Source: Rhodoferax lithotrophicus (GTDB lineage Bacteria; Pseudomonadota; Gammaproteobacteria; Burkholderiales; Burkholderiaceae_C). From it: a stretch of 64,000 nt of DNA. The DNA lies in the NCBI RefSeq assembly GCF_019973615.1, contig NZ_AP024238.1, forward strand, positions 3,865,989 to 3,929,988. The letters are read 5' to 3'. Made by a program: the position numbers and the translations under genes. The notes under the pieces are model-generated. The model was given only the letters and a program-made list of their open reading frames with translations, searched no databases and was not told the origin of the DNA. Below, in pieces: positions 50,783 through 58,163 of the stretch; the stretch's first letter is position 1, and every line of letters begins with the position of its first letter.

Positions 50783-51475
50783 ATGAAAACACTGGGCCTG
50801 ATTGGGGGCATGAGCTGGGAATCCACCGTGCCGTACTACCAACAAATCAACCAAGCCGTGAAAACCCGGCTGGGTGGCCTGCACTCGGCCAGGATCATCC
50901 TGTACAGCGTGGACTTCCATGAAGTAGAGCTGTTGCAAACCCGTGGCCAGTGGGATGCCGCAGGCGACATGCTGGCTGATGTGGCTCGCAAACTAGAAGC
51001 CGCCGGGGCACACGCCCTGGTGCTGTGTACCAACACCATGCACAAGGTGGCCAGTGCCATCACCGCCGCCGTCAGCATTCCCCTGCTGCACATTGCCGAC
51101 CCCACGGCACAGGCCATCAAAGAAGCCGGTTACACCAGCGTAGGTCTGCTCGGCACACGTTTCACCATGGAGCAGGACTTTTACCGCCAGCGTCTGGAGC
51201 AAACCCATGGCTTGACCGTGCTGACCCCGCCACCTGCCGAGCGTGACCAGGTTCACCACATCATCTACAACGAGTTGTGCCTGGGCCAGGTGCATGAAGC
51301 GTCACGCCAGACCTACCTGAGCGTCATTCAGAACCTGCAGACCCAAGGCGCACAAGCCATCATTCTGGGTTGCACCGAAATCGCCATGCTGGTGAAGCCA
51401 CCAGACTGTGCCCTGCCCTTGTTCGACACCACGGCGCTGCATGCCCGCAGCGCCGCCCTGTGGGCCATGTCTTGA
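50783..51475 (+). CDS. aspartate/glutamate racemase family protein (YgeA/RacX type)
   Basis: A 230-residue cofactor-independent racemase. The two catalytic cysteines are visible in VLCTNTMHKVA and ILGCTEIAML, and the N-terminus LGLIGGMSWEST is typical of the YgeA/RacX subgroup, whose members often have broad amino-acid specificity. It would interconvert L- and D-amino acids in the cytoplasm. The stop overlaps the in-frame TTG start proposed for the next gene (TTGA), so it is probably co-transcribed with the transporter and the aminotransferase. Confidence 0.9.
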   Translation: MKTLGLIGGMSWESTVPYYQQINQAVKTRLGGLHSARIILYSVDFHEVELLQTRGQWDAAGDMLADVARKLEAAGAHALVLCTNTMHKVASAITAAVSIPLLHIADPTAQAIKEAGYTSVGLLGTRFTMEQDFYRQRLEQTHGLTVLTPPPAERDQVHHIIYNELCLGQVHEASRQTYLSVIQNLQTQGAQAIILGCTEIAMLVKPPDCALPLFDTTALHARSAALWAMS

Positions 51476-52410
51476 ATTCGCATGCCCAACATGAAACCCT
51501 GGGTATGTGGCTCGGGGTGCTGGGGGTGTGCATTTTTGCCATCACCCTGCCGATGACGCGGCTGGCCACCGGCACAGCGGCATCACCCCAACTCTCGCCC
51601 TGGTTTGTCACCTTTGGGCGCGCCGCACTGGCCGGAGCGCTGTCACTGGTGTTTCTGCTGGCGACCCGCTCCAGACTCCCGACACCGGCACAACGCAAGC
51701 CGCTGGGCATAGCCTTGCTGGGCAACGCCTTGGGTTACCCGCTGTTGCTGGGTTTTGCACTGCGCCATGTCAGTTCCGGCCACGCCGCCGTGATCACCGC
51801 GCTGCTGCCGCTGACCACCGCCGCCGTGGCCGCCTGGGTGCTGCACCAGCGGGCGCGGCTCGGTTTTTGGCTATGCGCCGGTTTGGGCAGCGCGCTGGTG
51901 GTGGTGTTTTCACTCTCGCGCGCCTACCAACCCGGCCACGGTTTTGGTTTGGAGTGGGCGGACGTGTTGCTGTTGGGCGCGGTGCTGGCGGCCTCCATGG
52001 GATATGTGTATGGGGCACAGGTCACCCATGCACTAGGGGCCGAGCGGGTGATTTGCTGGATTTGCGTGATGGCGCTGCCCATCAGCCTGCCGGGGGCGCT
52101 GCTCACTTGGCCAGCGCACAGTGTCCACACCACCGCCTGGCTGGGGTTGTTGTATGTGGGCGTGTTTTCCATGTGGGCCGGTTTCTTTGCCTGGTACCGT
52201 GGCATGGCCATGGGCGGCGCACTCAAGGTGAGCCAAACCCAGTTGCTGCAACCTTTTTTAAGCATTCTGGCCGCCGTGCCACTGCTGGGTGAACCCCTGG
52301 AATGGGGAACACTCGGCTTTGCGCTGGCGGTGATCGCCACGGTATTTATCGGCAAACGTTTTTCCACCCCAACCCCTGTTTCTTCTAGAGCGTCAAAGGA
52401 ATCCGTATGA
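51472..52410 (+). CDS. EamA/DMT-family transporter
   Basis: A protein of about 312 residues with ten predicted membrane segments in two EamA repeats, beginning near MWLGVLGVCIFAITLPM. The family exports metabolites such as amino acids. The start is uncertain: the TTG at 51472 overlaps the racemase stop and keeps a short conserved-looking lead (SHAQHETLG); the ATG at 51505 is the first ATG in register with the membrane domain. The stop overlaps the aminotransferase start by 4 bases (ATGA). Confidence 0.85.
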   Translation: MNSHAQHETLGMWLGVLGVCIFAITLPMTRLATGTAASPQLSPWFVTFGRAALAGALSLVFLLATRSRLPTPAQRKPLGIALLGNALGYPLLLGFALRHVSSGHAAVITALLPLTTAAVAAWVLHQRARLGFWLCAGLGSALVVVFSLSRAYQPGHGFGLEWADVLLLGAVLAASMGYVYGAQVTHALGAERVICWICVMALPISLPGALLTWPAHSVHTTAWLGLLYVGVFSMWAGFFAWYRGMAMGGALKVSQTQLLQPFLSILAAVPLLGEPLEWGTLGFALAVIATVFIGKRFSTPTPVSSRASKESV

Positions 52411-53609
52411 ACTCTCCCGCCTCCACCTGGCACATGGCGCGCCGCGCCGCCCGCATGAACCCGTCGGTGATCCGCGAAATCCTGAAAGTCACCGAAAAGC
52501 CCGGCATCATCAGCTTTGCCGGCGGCCTGCCCTCCCCCAAGACTTTTCCGGTCGCCGAATTTGAGGCGGCCTGCGCCAAGGTATTGAAAGACGACCCGCA
52601 AGGGGCCTTGCAGTACGCCGCCAGCGAAGGTTTCGGCCCGCTGCGCGAACAGGTCGCAGCCATGCTGCCCTGGAACGTCGACCCCAGTCAGGTGCTGATC
52701 ACCACCGGCAGCCAGCAAGGGCTGGATCTGGTGGCCAAGGTGCTGGTAGATGCCGACAGCAAAATCCTGGTCGAGTCACCCACCTACCTGGGTGCGGTGA
52801 TGGCCTTCATCCCGATGGAGCCCAATGTGGTCAGCGTGGCCAGCGACGAGCATGGCGTCATCATGGACGACCTGGCGCAAAAGGCCGACGGTGCACGCTT
52901 TCTCTACGTGTTGCCCAACTTCCAGAACCCCACCGGCAACACCATGAGCGAGGCCCGCCGCGCCGCCTTGAGTGCGCTGGCCACCGAACGCGGTCTGCCG
53001 CTGATTGAAGACAACCCCTATGGTGACCTGTGGTTTGACACCCCGCCGCCCGCACCACTGACCGCCCGCAACCCCGAGGGCTGCATCTACCTGGGCTCGT
53101 TTTCCAAGGTGCTGGCCCCGGGCCTGCGCCTGGGTTTTGTGGTGGCCCCCAAAACGGTTTACCCCAAGCTGCTGCAAGCCAAACAGGCCGCAGATCTGCA
53201 CAGCCCCGGCTTCAACCAGCGCATGATTGCCGAGGTGATGAAAGACGGTTTTCTGGATCGCCATGTGCCCACCATCCGCGCCCTGTACAAATCGCAGCGC
53301 GATGCCATGCTGGACGCGCTGGCGCAGCATTTCCCCGATGCCAGCCGCCAGCCCGATCAATCGCTGACCTGGAACACCCCGGCGGGCGGCATGTTTTTGT
53401 GGGCACGCCTGCCCAAAGGCATGAACGCCGTGGATTTGCTGCCCTACGCCGTGGACAAAGGCGTGGCTTTTGTGCCCGGAGCACCGTTCTACGCCGACCA
53501 CGGGGATGAACGCACCCTGCGCCTGAGCTTTGTCACCCCCAGCGTGGAAGAGATTCACCGGGGCGTGGCGGCGCTGGCGGCCACCATCAAAGAACGCCAG
53601 GGAGTCTGA
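52407..53609 (+). CDS. class I/II PLP-dependent aminotransferase (2-aminoadipate type)
   Basis: A 400-residue aminotransferase resembling LysN/2-aminoadipate and multi-substrate enzymes. Motifs: ISFAGGLPSPKTFP near the N-terminus, LQYAASEGFGPLREQ, ITTGSQQGLDLVAKV, LPNFQNPTGNTMSEARR, IEDNPYGDLWF and LGSFSKVLAPGLRLGF with the PLP lysine. Unlike the MocR regulator at 48447 it has no DNA-binding domain. It overlaps the EamA gene by 4 bases and is followed at 2 bases by the GST gene. Confidence 0.9.
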   Translation: MNSPASTWHMARRAARMNPSVIREILKVTEKPGIISFAGGLPSPKTFPVAEFEAACAKVLKDDPQGALQYAASEGFGPLREQVAAMLPWNVDPSQVLITTGSQQGLDLVAKVLVDADSKILVESPTYLGAVMAFIPMEPNVVSVASDEHGVIMDDLAQKADGARFLYVLPNFQNPTGNTMSEARRAALSALATERGLPLIEDNPYGDLWFDTPPPAPLTARNPEGCIYLGSFSKVLAPGLRLGFVVAPKTVYPKLLQAKQAADLHSPGFNQRMIAEVMKDGFLDRHVPTIRALYKSQRDAMLDALAQHFPDASRQPDQSLTWNTPAGGMFLWARLPKGMNAVDLLPYAVDKGVAFVPGAPFYADHGDERTLRLSFVTPSVEEIHRGVAALAATIKERQGV

Positions 53610-53611
53610 AC

Positions 53612-54229
53612 ATGTTGCACATCTGGGGTCGGCTGAGTTCACTCAATGTTCGCAAGGTGGTGTGGGCGGCACAAGAAACCGGTGTACCCTTCACACGCAC
53701 CGATGCGGGTCTGGCTTTTGGCGTGGTGAAAACACCCGAGTACCTGCGCCTCAACCCCAATGCCCAGGTGCCAACGTTACAGGACGGCGAGCTGGTGCTG
53801 TGGGAGTCCAACGTGATCGTGCGTTACCTGTGCGCCCGCTACGCCCCGGCGCTGTACCCGCAAGACCTGGCGCAGCGCTTTGATGCCGAGCGCTGGATGG
53901 ACTGGCAACAAACCACGCTCAACCCCGCAGGGAGTGCGGCTTTTCTGCAGTGGATTCGCACCCCGGCAGAGCGACGTGACCCGGCGGTGATCGACAAATC
54001 GGTCGCAGCCATGACCCCGCTGCTGACGCTGCTGGACCAACACTTGTCGCAACGCACCTACATGGGCGGTGCCGAATTCAGCATGGCCGACATCCCGGTG
54101 GCCTGCGACATTCACCGCTGGTTTGGTCTGCCACAACCGCGCCCCGCGCTGCCGCATCTGGAGCGCTGGTACACCAGCATCCTCGCCCGCCCAGCGGTGC
54201 GCGGGGTGCTTGACCTGCCCCTGTCCTGA
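53612..54229 (+). CDS. glutathione S-transferase family protein
   Basis: A 205-residue protein with an N-terminal thioredoxin-like domain (LHIWGRLSSLNVRKVVWAAQE, then NPNAQVPTLQDGELVLWESNVIVRYL with the cis-proline and the glutamate/serine that hold glutathione) and a helical C-terminal domain (SMADIPVACDIHRW). Substrate unknown. It lies 2 bases after the aminotransferase and 25 before the PhzF gene, so it is likely part of the same transcript. Confidence 0.9.
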   Translation: MLHIWGRLSSLNVRKVVWAAQETGVPFTRTDAGLAFGVVKTPEYLRLNPNAQVPTLQDGELVLWESNVIVRYLCARYAPALYPQDLAQRFDAERWMDWQQTTLNPAGSAAFLQWIRTPAERRDPAVIDKSVAAMTPLLTLLDQHLSQRTYMGGAEFSMADIPVACDIHRWFGLPQPRPALPHLERWYTSILARPAVRGVLDLPLS

Positions 54230-54254
54230 CCACCACGCACCGGATGATCGCCCC

Positions 54255-55229
54255 ATGAAAACCCGCCCTTTCAAACAAGTTGACGTGTTCACCGACACAC
54301 CTTATTTGGGCAACCCTTTGGCCGTGGTGCTGGACGGCACGGAGTTATCGACCGAGGAGATGCAGCACTTTGCCCACTGGACGAACCTGTCTGAAACCAC
54401 GTTTTTGCTGCCGCCGACCCCTGAGGCCGCAGCCGCCGGTGCCGACTACCAGGTGCGCATCTTCACCACTGCCTACGAGATGCCGTTTGCCGGTCACCCC
54501 ACCTTGGGCAGTTGCCACGCCTGGCTGCAAGCCGGTGGCCAGCCACGACACCCCGAGTTCATCGTGCAGCAATGCCCGGTCGGGCTGGTACGCATCCGTC
54601 ACAACACCCACCCCATGGCCTTCGCCGCACCTGCGCTCAAGCGCCGTCAACCTACACCAGACGTGGTGGCAAGCCTGATCTCAGCCTTGAAACTGCGCCC
54701 TGCACAAGTGCTGGCCGCACAACACCTTACCAACGGGCCGCATCACTTTGGCCTGCTGCTCGATAGCCCCGAGACGGTGGCGCAAGTCGAACCCGACCCG
54801 GCGGCGCTGCGCGCCTGGCTGGTAGCGCAAGACATCAGCGGCGTGGGCATGGCCAGCGTGGACAAGCCCGCCAGCGACAACGGGCTGATCAAGCGCTCCA
54901 ACCGCGAAGCCCGTGCCTTTGCGGGCCACGCAGCGCCATCTGCGCTGGACATGCAGATCAATCCACATGGGCAAGATGCACAGACACAAGTCAGCGTGCG
55001 CTTTTTTGCCAACGATGTCGTGGTGATCGAAGACCCGGTCACCGGCAGCTTCAACGCCAGCCTGGCCCAATGGCTGATCGCCGAAGGTTGGGCCCCAACA
55101 ACCTACACCGCCACCCAAGGCATCTGCCTGGGGCGTTTCGGACAAGTCCATATCTCGCAGGATGAGACTGGTCAGGTCTGGGTCGGTGGCACGTCCGTCA
55201 CCTGTATTGAGGGTCATGTGAGACTCTGA
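54255..55229 (+). CDS. PhzF-family isomerase/epimerase-like protein
   Basis: A 324-residue protein with the PhzF signatures FKQVDVFTDTPYLGNPLAVV, LSETTFLLPP (glutamate equivalent to the catalytic Glu45 of PhzF) and EMPFAGHPTLGSCHAWL. PhzF of phenazine synthesis isomerises a dihydro-anthranilate; most homologues have unknown substrates, and some are amino-acid epimerase-like. The ATG at 54255 gives the standard start. It sits at the end of the amino-acid-related run and is followed by a repeat copy. Confidence 0.88.
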   Translation: MKTRPFKQVDVFTDTPYLGNPLAVVLDGTELSTEEMQHFAHWTNLSETTFLLPPTPEAAAAGADYQVRIFTTAYEMPFAGHPTLGSCHAWLQAGGQPRHPEFIVQQCPVGLVRIRHNTHPMAFAAPALKRRQPTPDVVASLISALKLRPAQVLAAQHLTNGPHHFGLLLDSPETVAQVEPDPAALRAWLVAQDISGVGMASVDKPASDNGLIKRSNREARAFAGHAAPSALDMQINPHGQDAQTQVSVRFFANDVVVIEDPVTGSFNASLAQWLIAEGWAPTTYTATQGICLGRFGQVHISQDETGQVWVGGTSVTCIEGHVRL

Positions 55230-55235
55230 CAACCA

Positions 55236-55292
55236 TCAAAATGTATAGCTACCGTCGCTTACGCGACAAGCACTAAAGCCACTTTTATTCAT
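55236..55292. repeat. interspersed Comamonadaceae-type repeat, copy R8
   Basis: AATGTATAGCTACCGTCGCT ... GCACTAAAGCCACTTTTATT occupies most of the gap between the PhzF gene and the phosphatase gene. Confidence 0.6.
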
Positions 55293-55302
55293 AATATCCG
55301 CC

Positions 55303-55971
55303 ATGAGCACTCTTTACCTCGTCCGGCACGGGCAAGCTTCTTTTGGCGCGGATGATTACGATCAATTAAGCCCCCTGGGTGCACAACAAAGCGTGCAACT
55401 AGGGCGCTACTTTGCCGCCAAAAACCTGACTTTTGAGACCGTGCTTACCGGCACCTTGCGTCGTCATACACAGACACTGGCGGGCATCAGTGAAGGACTT
55501 GGCCATGAACTCCATGCCGTGTGCTGGCCTGGACTCAATGAGTACGACAGCCAAGCCATCATTACCGCCATCCACCCGGAGCCGCTGGACCGCAGCCCCA
55601 GCGCCGAGAACTACCGGCACCATTTTGGCCTGCTGCGCAAGGGCTTGCTGCAGTGGATGCTGGGCAACACCCAACCACAAGGCATGCCCAGTTGGCCACA
55701 GTTCAGTGATCAGGTCATGCAGGTACTGCGGCACGTGCGCCAGAGTCCACATCAGAACGTGCTGATCGTCTCCAGCGGTGGCCCGATTGCCTGCGCCATT
55801 GGCCAGGTGCTGGCCACACCGCCCGAGGCCACGGTGGAACTCAACATGCGCCTGCGCAACAGCGCCGTGTCTGAATTGAGCTTCACCCCCAAACACTACG
55901 CCCTGCAAACCTACAACACACTCGGCCACCTGGATGCCCCCGAATTTGCCGACTGGGTAACCCACGCCTGA
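55303..55971 (+). CDS. histidine phosphatase superfamily protein
   Basis: A 222-residue phosphoglycerate-mutase-like phosphatase. The catalytic RHG motif is at the N-terminus (LYLVRHGQASFG), the second arginine in VLTGTLRRHTQT, the acidic residue in GLNEYDSQA, and the second histidine region in VLIVSSGGPIACAIG, where the usual SHG reads SSGG. The change from His to Ser in that motif may weaken activity. A strong terminator lies about 80 bases after the stop. Confidence 0.85.
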   Translation: MSTLYLVRHGQASFGADDYDQLSPLGAQQSVQLGRYFAAKNLTFETVLTGTLRRHTQTLAGISEGLGHELHAVCWPGLNEYDSQAIITAIHPEPLDRSPSAENYRHHFGLLRKGLLQWMLGNTQPQGMPSWPQFSDQVMQVLRHVRQSPHQNVLIVSSGGPIACAIGQVLATPPEATVELNMRLRNSAVSELSFTPKHYALQTYNTLGHLDAPEFADWVTHA

Positions 55972-56050
55972 GCCATATCACTCAGCCTCGGCCACCGCTG
56001 CATGCGGACTCAACCCGAGCACTTCAAAGGATGCAGTGAACCCAGCAACC

Positions 56051-56085
56051 TAAAAGCCCGCAACTGCGGGCTTTTAGGGGTTTTT
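56051..56085. terminator. bidirectional intrinsic terminator
   Basis: TAAAAGCCCGC and GCGGGCTTTTA form a perfect 11-base stem with an AACT loop, followed by GGGGTTTTT. The A- and T-rich stem ends allow use in both directions, between the plus-strand phosphatase gene and the minus-strand ssb. Confidence 0.85.
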
Positions 56086-56111
56086 ATCAACGTTCTTAAA
56101 AAACGTGTCAT

Positions 56112-56621
56112 TTAAAACGGAATATCGTCATCCATGTCATCAAAACCGCTGGCGGGACGGGCCGCCGGGGCTGCGGCAGGTGCTTGGCGCATGGGTGCAG
56201 CCGGGCGCTGCGCTGCGGCAGGACGCGGGGCGGGTGCCTGGCGGCTGTAGCCACCATCGTCATCACCCTGGCTGGGCTCGCCCATGCCTTCACGGCCGCC
56301 GAGCAATTGCATTTCGCTGGCAATGATGTCGGTGGAATAACGTTCCACACCGTTTTTGTCGGTGTACTTGTTGGTTTTGATACGGCCTTCCACATACACC
56401 GGGCGGCCTTTTTTCAGGTACTGGCTGGCAATTTCAGCCAGGCGACCAAAAAAGGTCACGCGGTGCCATTCGGTTTCTTCCACCATTTCACCGGTTTTGC
56501 CTTTGAAGCGGCTGCTGGTGGCAATGGTGATGTTGGCCACCGGGTCACCACTGGGCAGATAGCGCACTTCAGGGTCACGCCCCAGATTGCCCAGCAAAAT
56601 CACTTTGTTTACAGATGCCAT
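56112..56621 (-). CDS. ssb: single-stranded DNA-binding protein Ssb
   Basis: A 169-residue SSB. The OB fold begins VNKVILLGNLGRDPEVRYLPSG and includes TEWHRVTFFGRLAEIASQYL and GRPVYVEGRI; the flexible Pro/Ala/Arg-rich linker (about 115-155) leads to the acidic tip DDMDDDIPF that recruits partner proteins. GAAAGAAA lies upstream of the ATG. The MFS gene lies 70 bases upstream on the same strand. Confidence 0.97.
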   Translation of the reverse strand: MASVNKVILLGNLGRDPEVRYLPSGDPVANITIATSSRFKGKTGEMVEETEWHRVTFFGRLAEIASQYLKKGRPVYVEGRIKTNKYTDKNGVERYSTDIIASEMQLLGGREGMGEPSQGDDDGGYSRQAPAPRPAAAQRPAAPMRQAPAAAPAARPASGFDDMDDDIPF

Positions 56622-56691
56622 GGTTTTTCTTTCAAATGAGTCAATGCCTTGATGAGCCGCTCTGCTGCGGCCTCATACACAGCGTTTCAGT

Positions 56692-57936
56692 TTATCCGGC
56701 TTTTACGGCCACATCCTGCCGACTGGACGCTTGCATTGGCCAAGCCACCACCAGCCAAAGCAGCATCAAAATGGCACAAGTGGCATACAAACCTCTGGCA
56801 CCGCCGTGCTTCATCAACCAGCCGCCCCCCATACCACCGACAAAAAAGCCCAGCGACTGCAGTGTGTTGTAAACCCCCATGGCCGCACCGCGGCTCTGTG
56901 GTGGAGCCAAGCGGGACACAATGCTGGGCTGGCTGGCCTCCAGCACGTTGAAGCCATAAAAGAACACAAACAACAATACACCCAAAAACACAATACTGGG
57001 TGCGGCATCCACCTGCGACCACAAAGCGGCTTGCACCAGTGCTGTCAACCCGATCGAGGTCAAAAACACGGCACGCAGATAACCGCGCTTTTCCAGCTGG
57101 AACAGGCTGCCACCCATCACCACAAACGAGCCCAGCACCGCTGGCAAATACACCTGCCAATGGTGGTCACGGCTCAAACCGGCTTGCACCAGCATGGCGG
57201 GCAAAGCCAGCCACATGGCCAACTGCACCGCGTGCAGCACAAACACACCAAAATTCAGTCGCAACAAAGCGGGGGAACGCAGCACATCCATCACCCGCCC
57301 CTTAGGCATATCCTTGTGCTGCAAAGGCTCTGGCGGCACCCACCAGATCACCCCCACCACACCCAGCAGAGCCAACACACAGGTCAGAACAAAAATACCC
57401 ACCAAACCGATCCAGCCCGCCAGCACCGGCGCGGCCACCAGCGATACGGCAAACATCAGGCCAATACTGGCCCCTACCAGGGCCATGGATTTGGTCCGCA
57501 CCGCGTCACGCGTCAGGTCAGCCAACAACGCGGTTACGGCGGCAGACACCGCCCCCGCACCTTGCACCGCACGGCCAATGGCCAGCCAGGTCAAACTTGG
57601 AGCCAAGGCCGCAATCAGGCTGCCTGCCGCAAACACCAGCAAGCCAAACACAATCACCCTTTTGCGCCCCACCCGGTCTGAAGCCAGACCGTACAAAAAC
57701 TGCAGCATGGCTTGTGTCAACCCATAAATACCCATGGTCAGGCCAACCATGGCCGCATCGTTGCCACCGGGATAGCGGGTCGCCTCAATGGCAAACACCG
57801 GCAGGATCAAAAACAAACCCAACATACGCAGACCAAAAATCGAGGCCAGCGAAAAACTGGCACGCAACTCCAGTGCCGTCATCGCAGTCGTGACAGCTTG
57901 GGTCTTGGCACTGGCCGCAGCCGGTGGAACATTCAC
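56692..57936 (-). CDS. MFS transporter, drug/H+ antiporter-like
   Basis: A major facilitator protein of about 414 residues, with twelve membrane segments and the loop 2-3 motif GLASDRVGRKRVIVFG. It begins with LRASFSLASIFGLRMLGLFLILPVFA. An MFS gene directly before ssb is common in Burkholderiales. The start is uncertain: the GTG at 57936 has GGAGAAG about 10 bases upstream, an ATG at 57882 is also possible, and an ATG at 58017 would add a non-membrane stretch. Substrate unknown. Confidence 0.85.
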   Translation of the reverse strand: MNVPPAAASAKTQAVTTAMTALELRASFSLASIFGLRMLGLFLILPVFAIEATRYPGGNDAAMVGLTMGIYGLTQAMLQFLYGLASDRVGRKRVIVFGLLVFAAGSLIAALAPSLTWLAIGRAVQGAGAVSAAVTALLADLTRDAVRTKSMALVGASIGLMFAVSLVAAPVLAGWIGLVGIFVLTCVLALLGVVGVIWWVPPEPLQHKDMPKGRVMDVLRSPALLRLNFGVFVLHAVQLAMWLALPAMLVQAGLSRDHHWQVYLPAVLGSFVVMGGSLFQLEKRGYLRAVFLTSIGLTALVQAALWSQVDAAPSIVFLGVLLFVFFYGFNVLEASQPSIVSRLAPPQSRGAAMGVYNTLQSLGFFVGGMGGGWLMKHGGARGLYATCAILMLLWLVVAWPMQASSRQDVAVKAG

Positions 57937-58044
57937 TTCAGACAAGGGCTTCTCCGAAAAACTGGTGTGCAGCCCAGTCGGGCCGCAAGAGATGGATTGT
58001 CCCCGATTCTTTTCCAAACCCGCCCGTGTGCGGGTGGACGTACA

Positions 58045-58060
58045 GGGAATACCCCTTTAC
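58045..58060. repeat. GGGAATACCCC element, copy 1
   Basis: GGGAATACCCCTTTAC occurs here, upstream of the penicillin-binding protein gene, and again identically at 60694-60709 downstream of it. The core GGG-N4-CCC is an imperfect dyad. Confidence 0.5.
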
Positions 58061-58163
58061 GTCATCGGCAACAGGTCAGCACAAAGGAAAGAGGTCGACT
58101 GTCCCGATAATGACACAACCACTAGCTCTATAAACAGCCACCATCCTGCTGTCTGACGCCTGC

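Noticed and set aside
51507..52292. 261-codon frame overlapping the EamA gene
   Set aside because: Shifted frame of the transporter, Gly/Arg-rich with no membrane segments of its own.
56731..57681. 316-codon plus-strand frame opposite the MFS transporter
   Set aside because: His/Gln/Thr-rich shadow with no domain; the minus strand encodes twelve membrane segments and the MFS loop motif.
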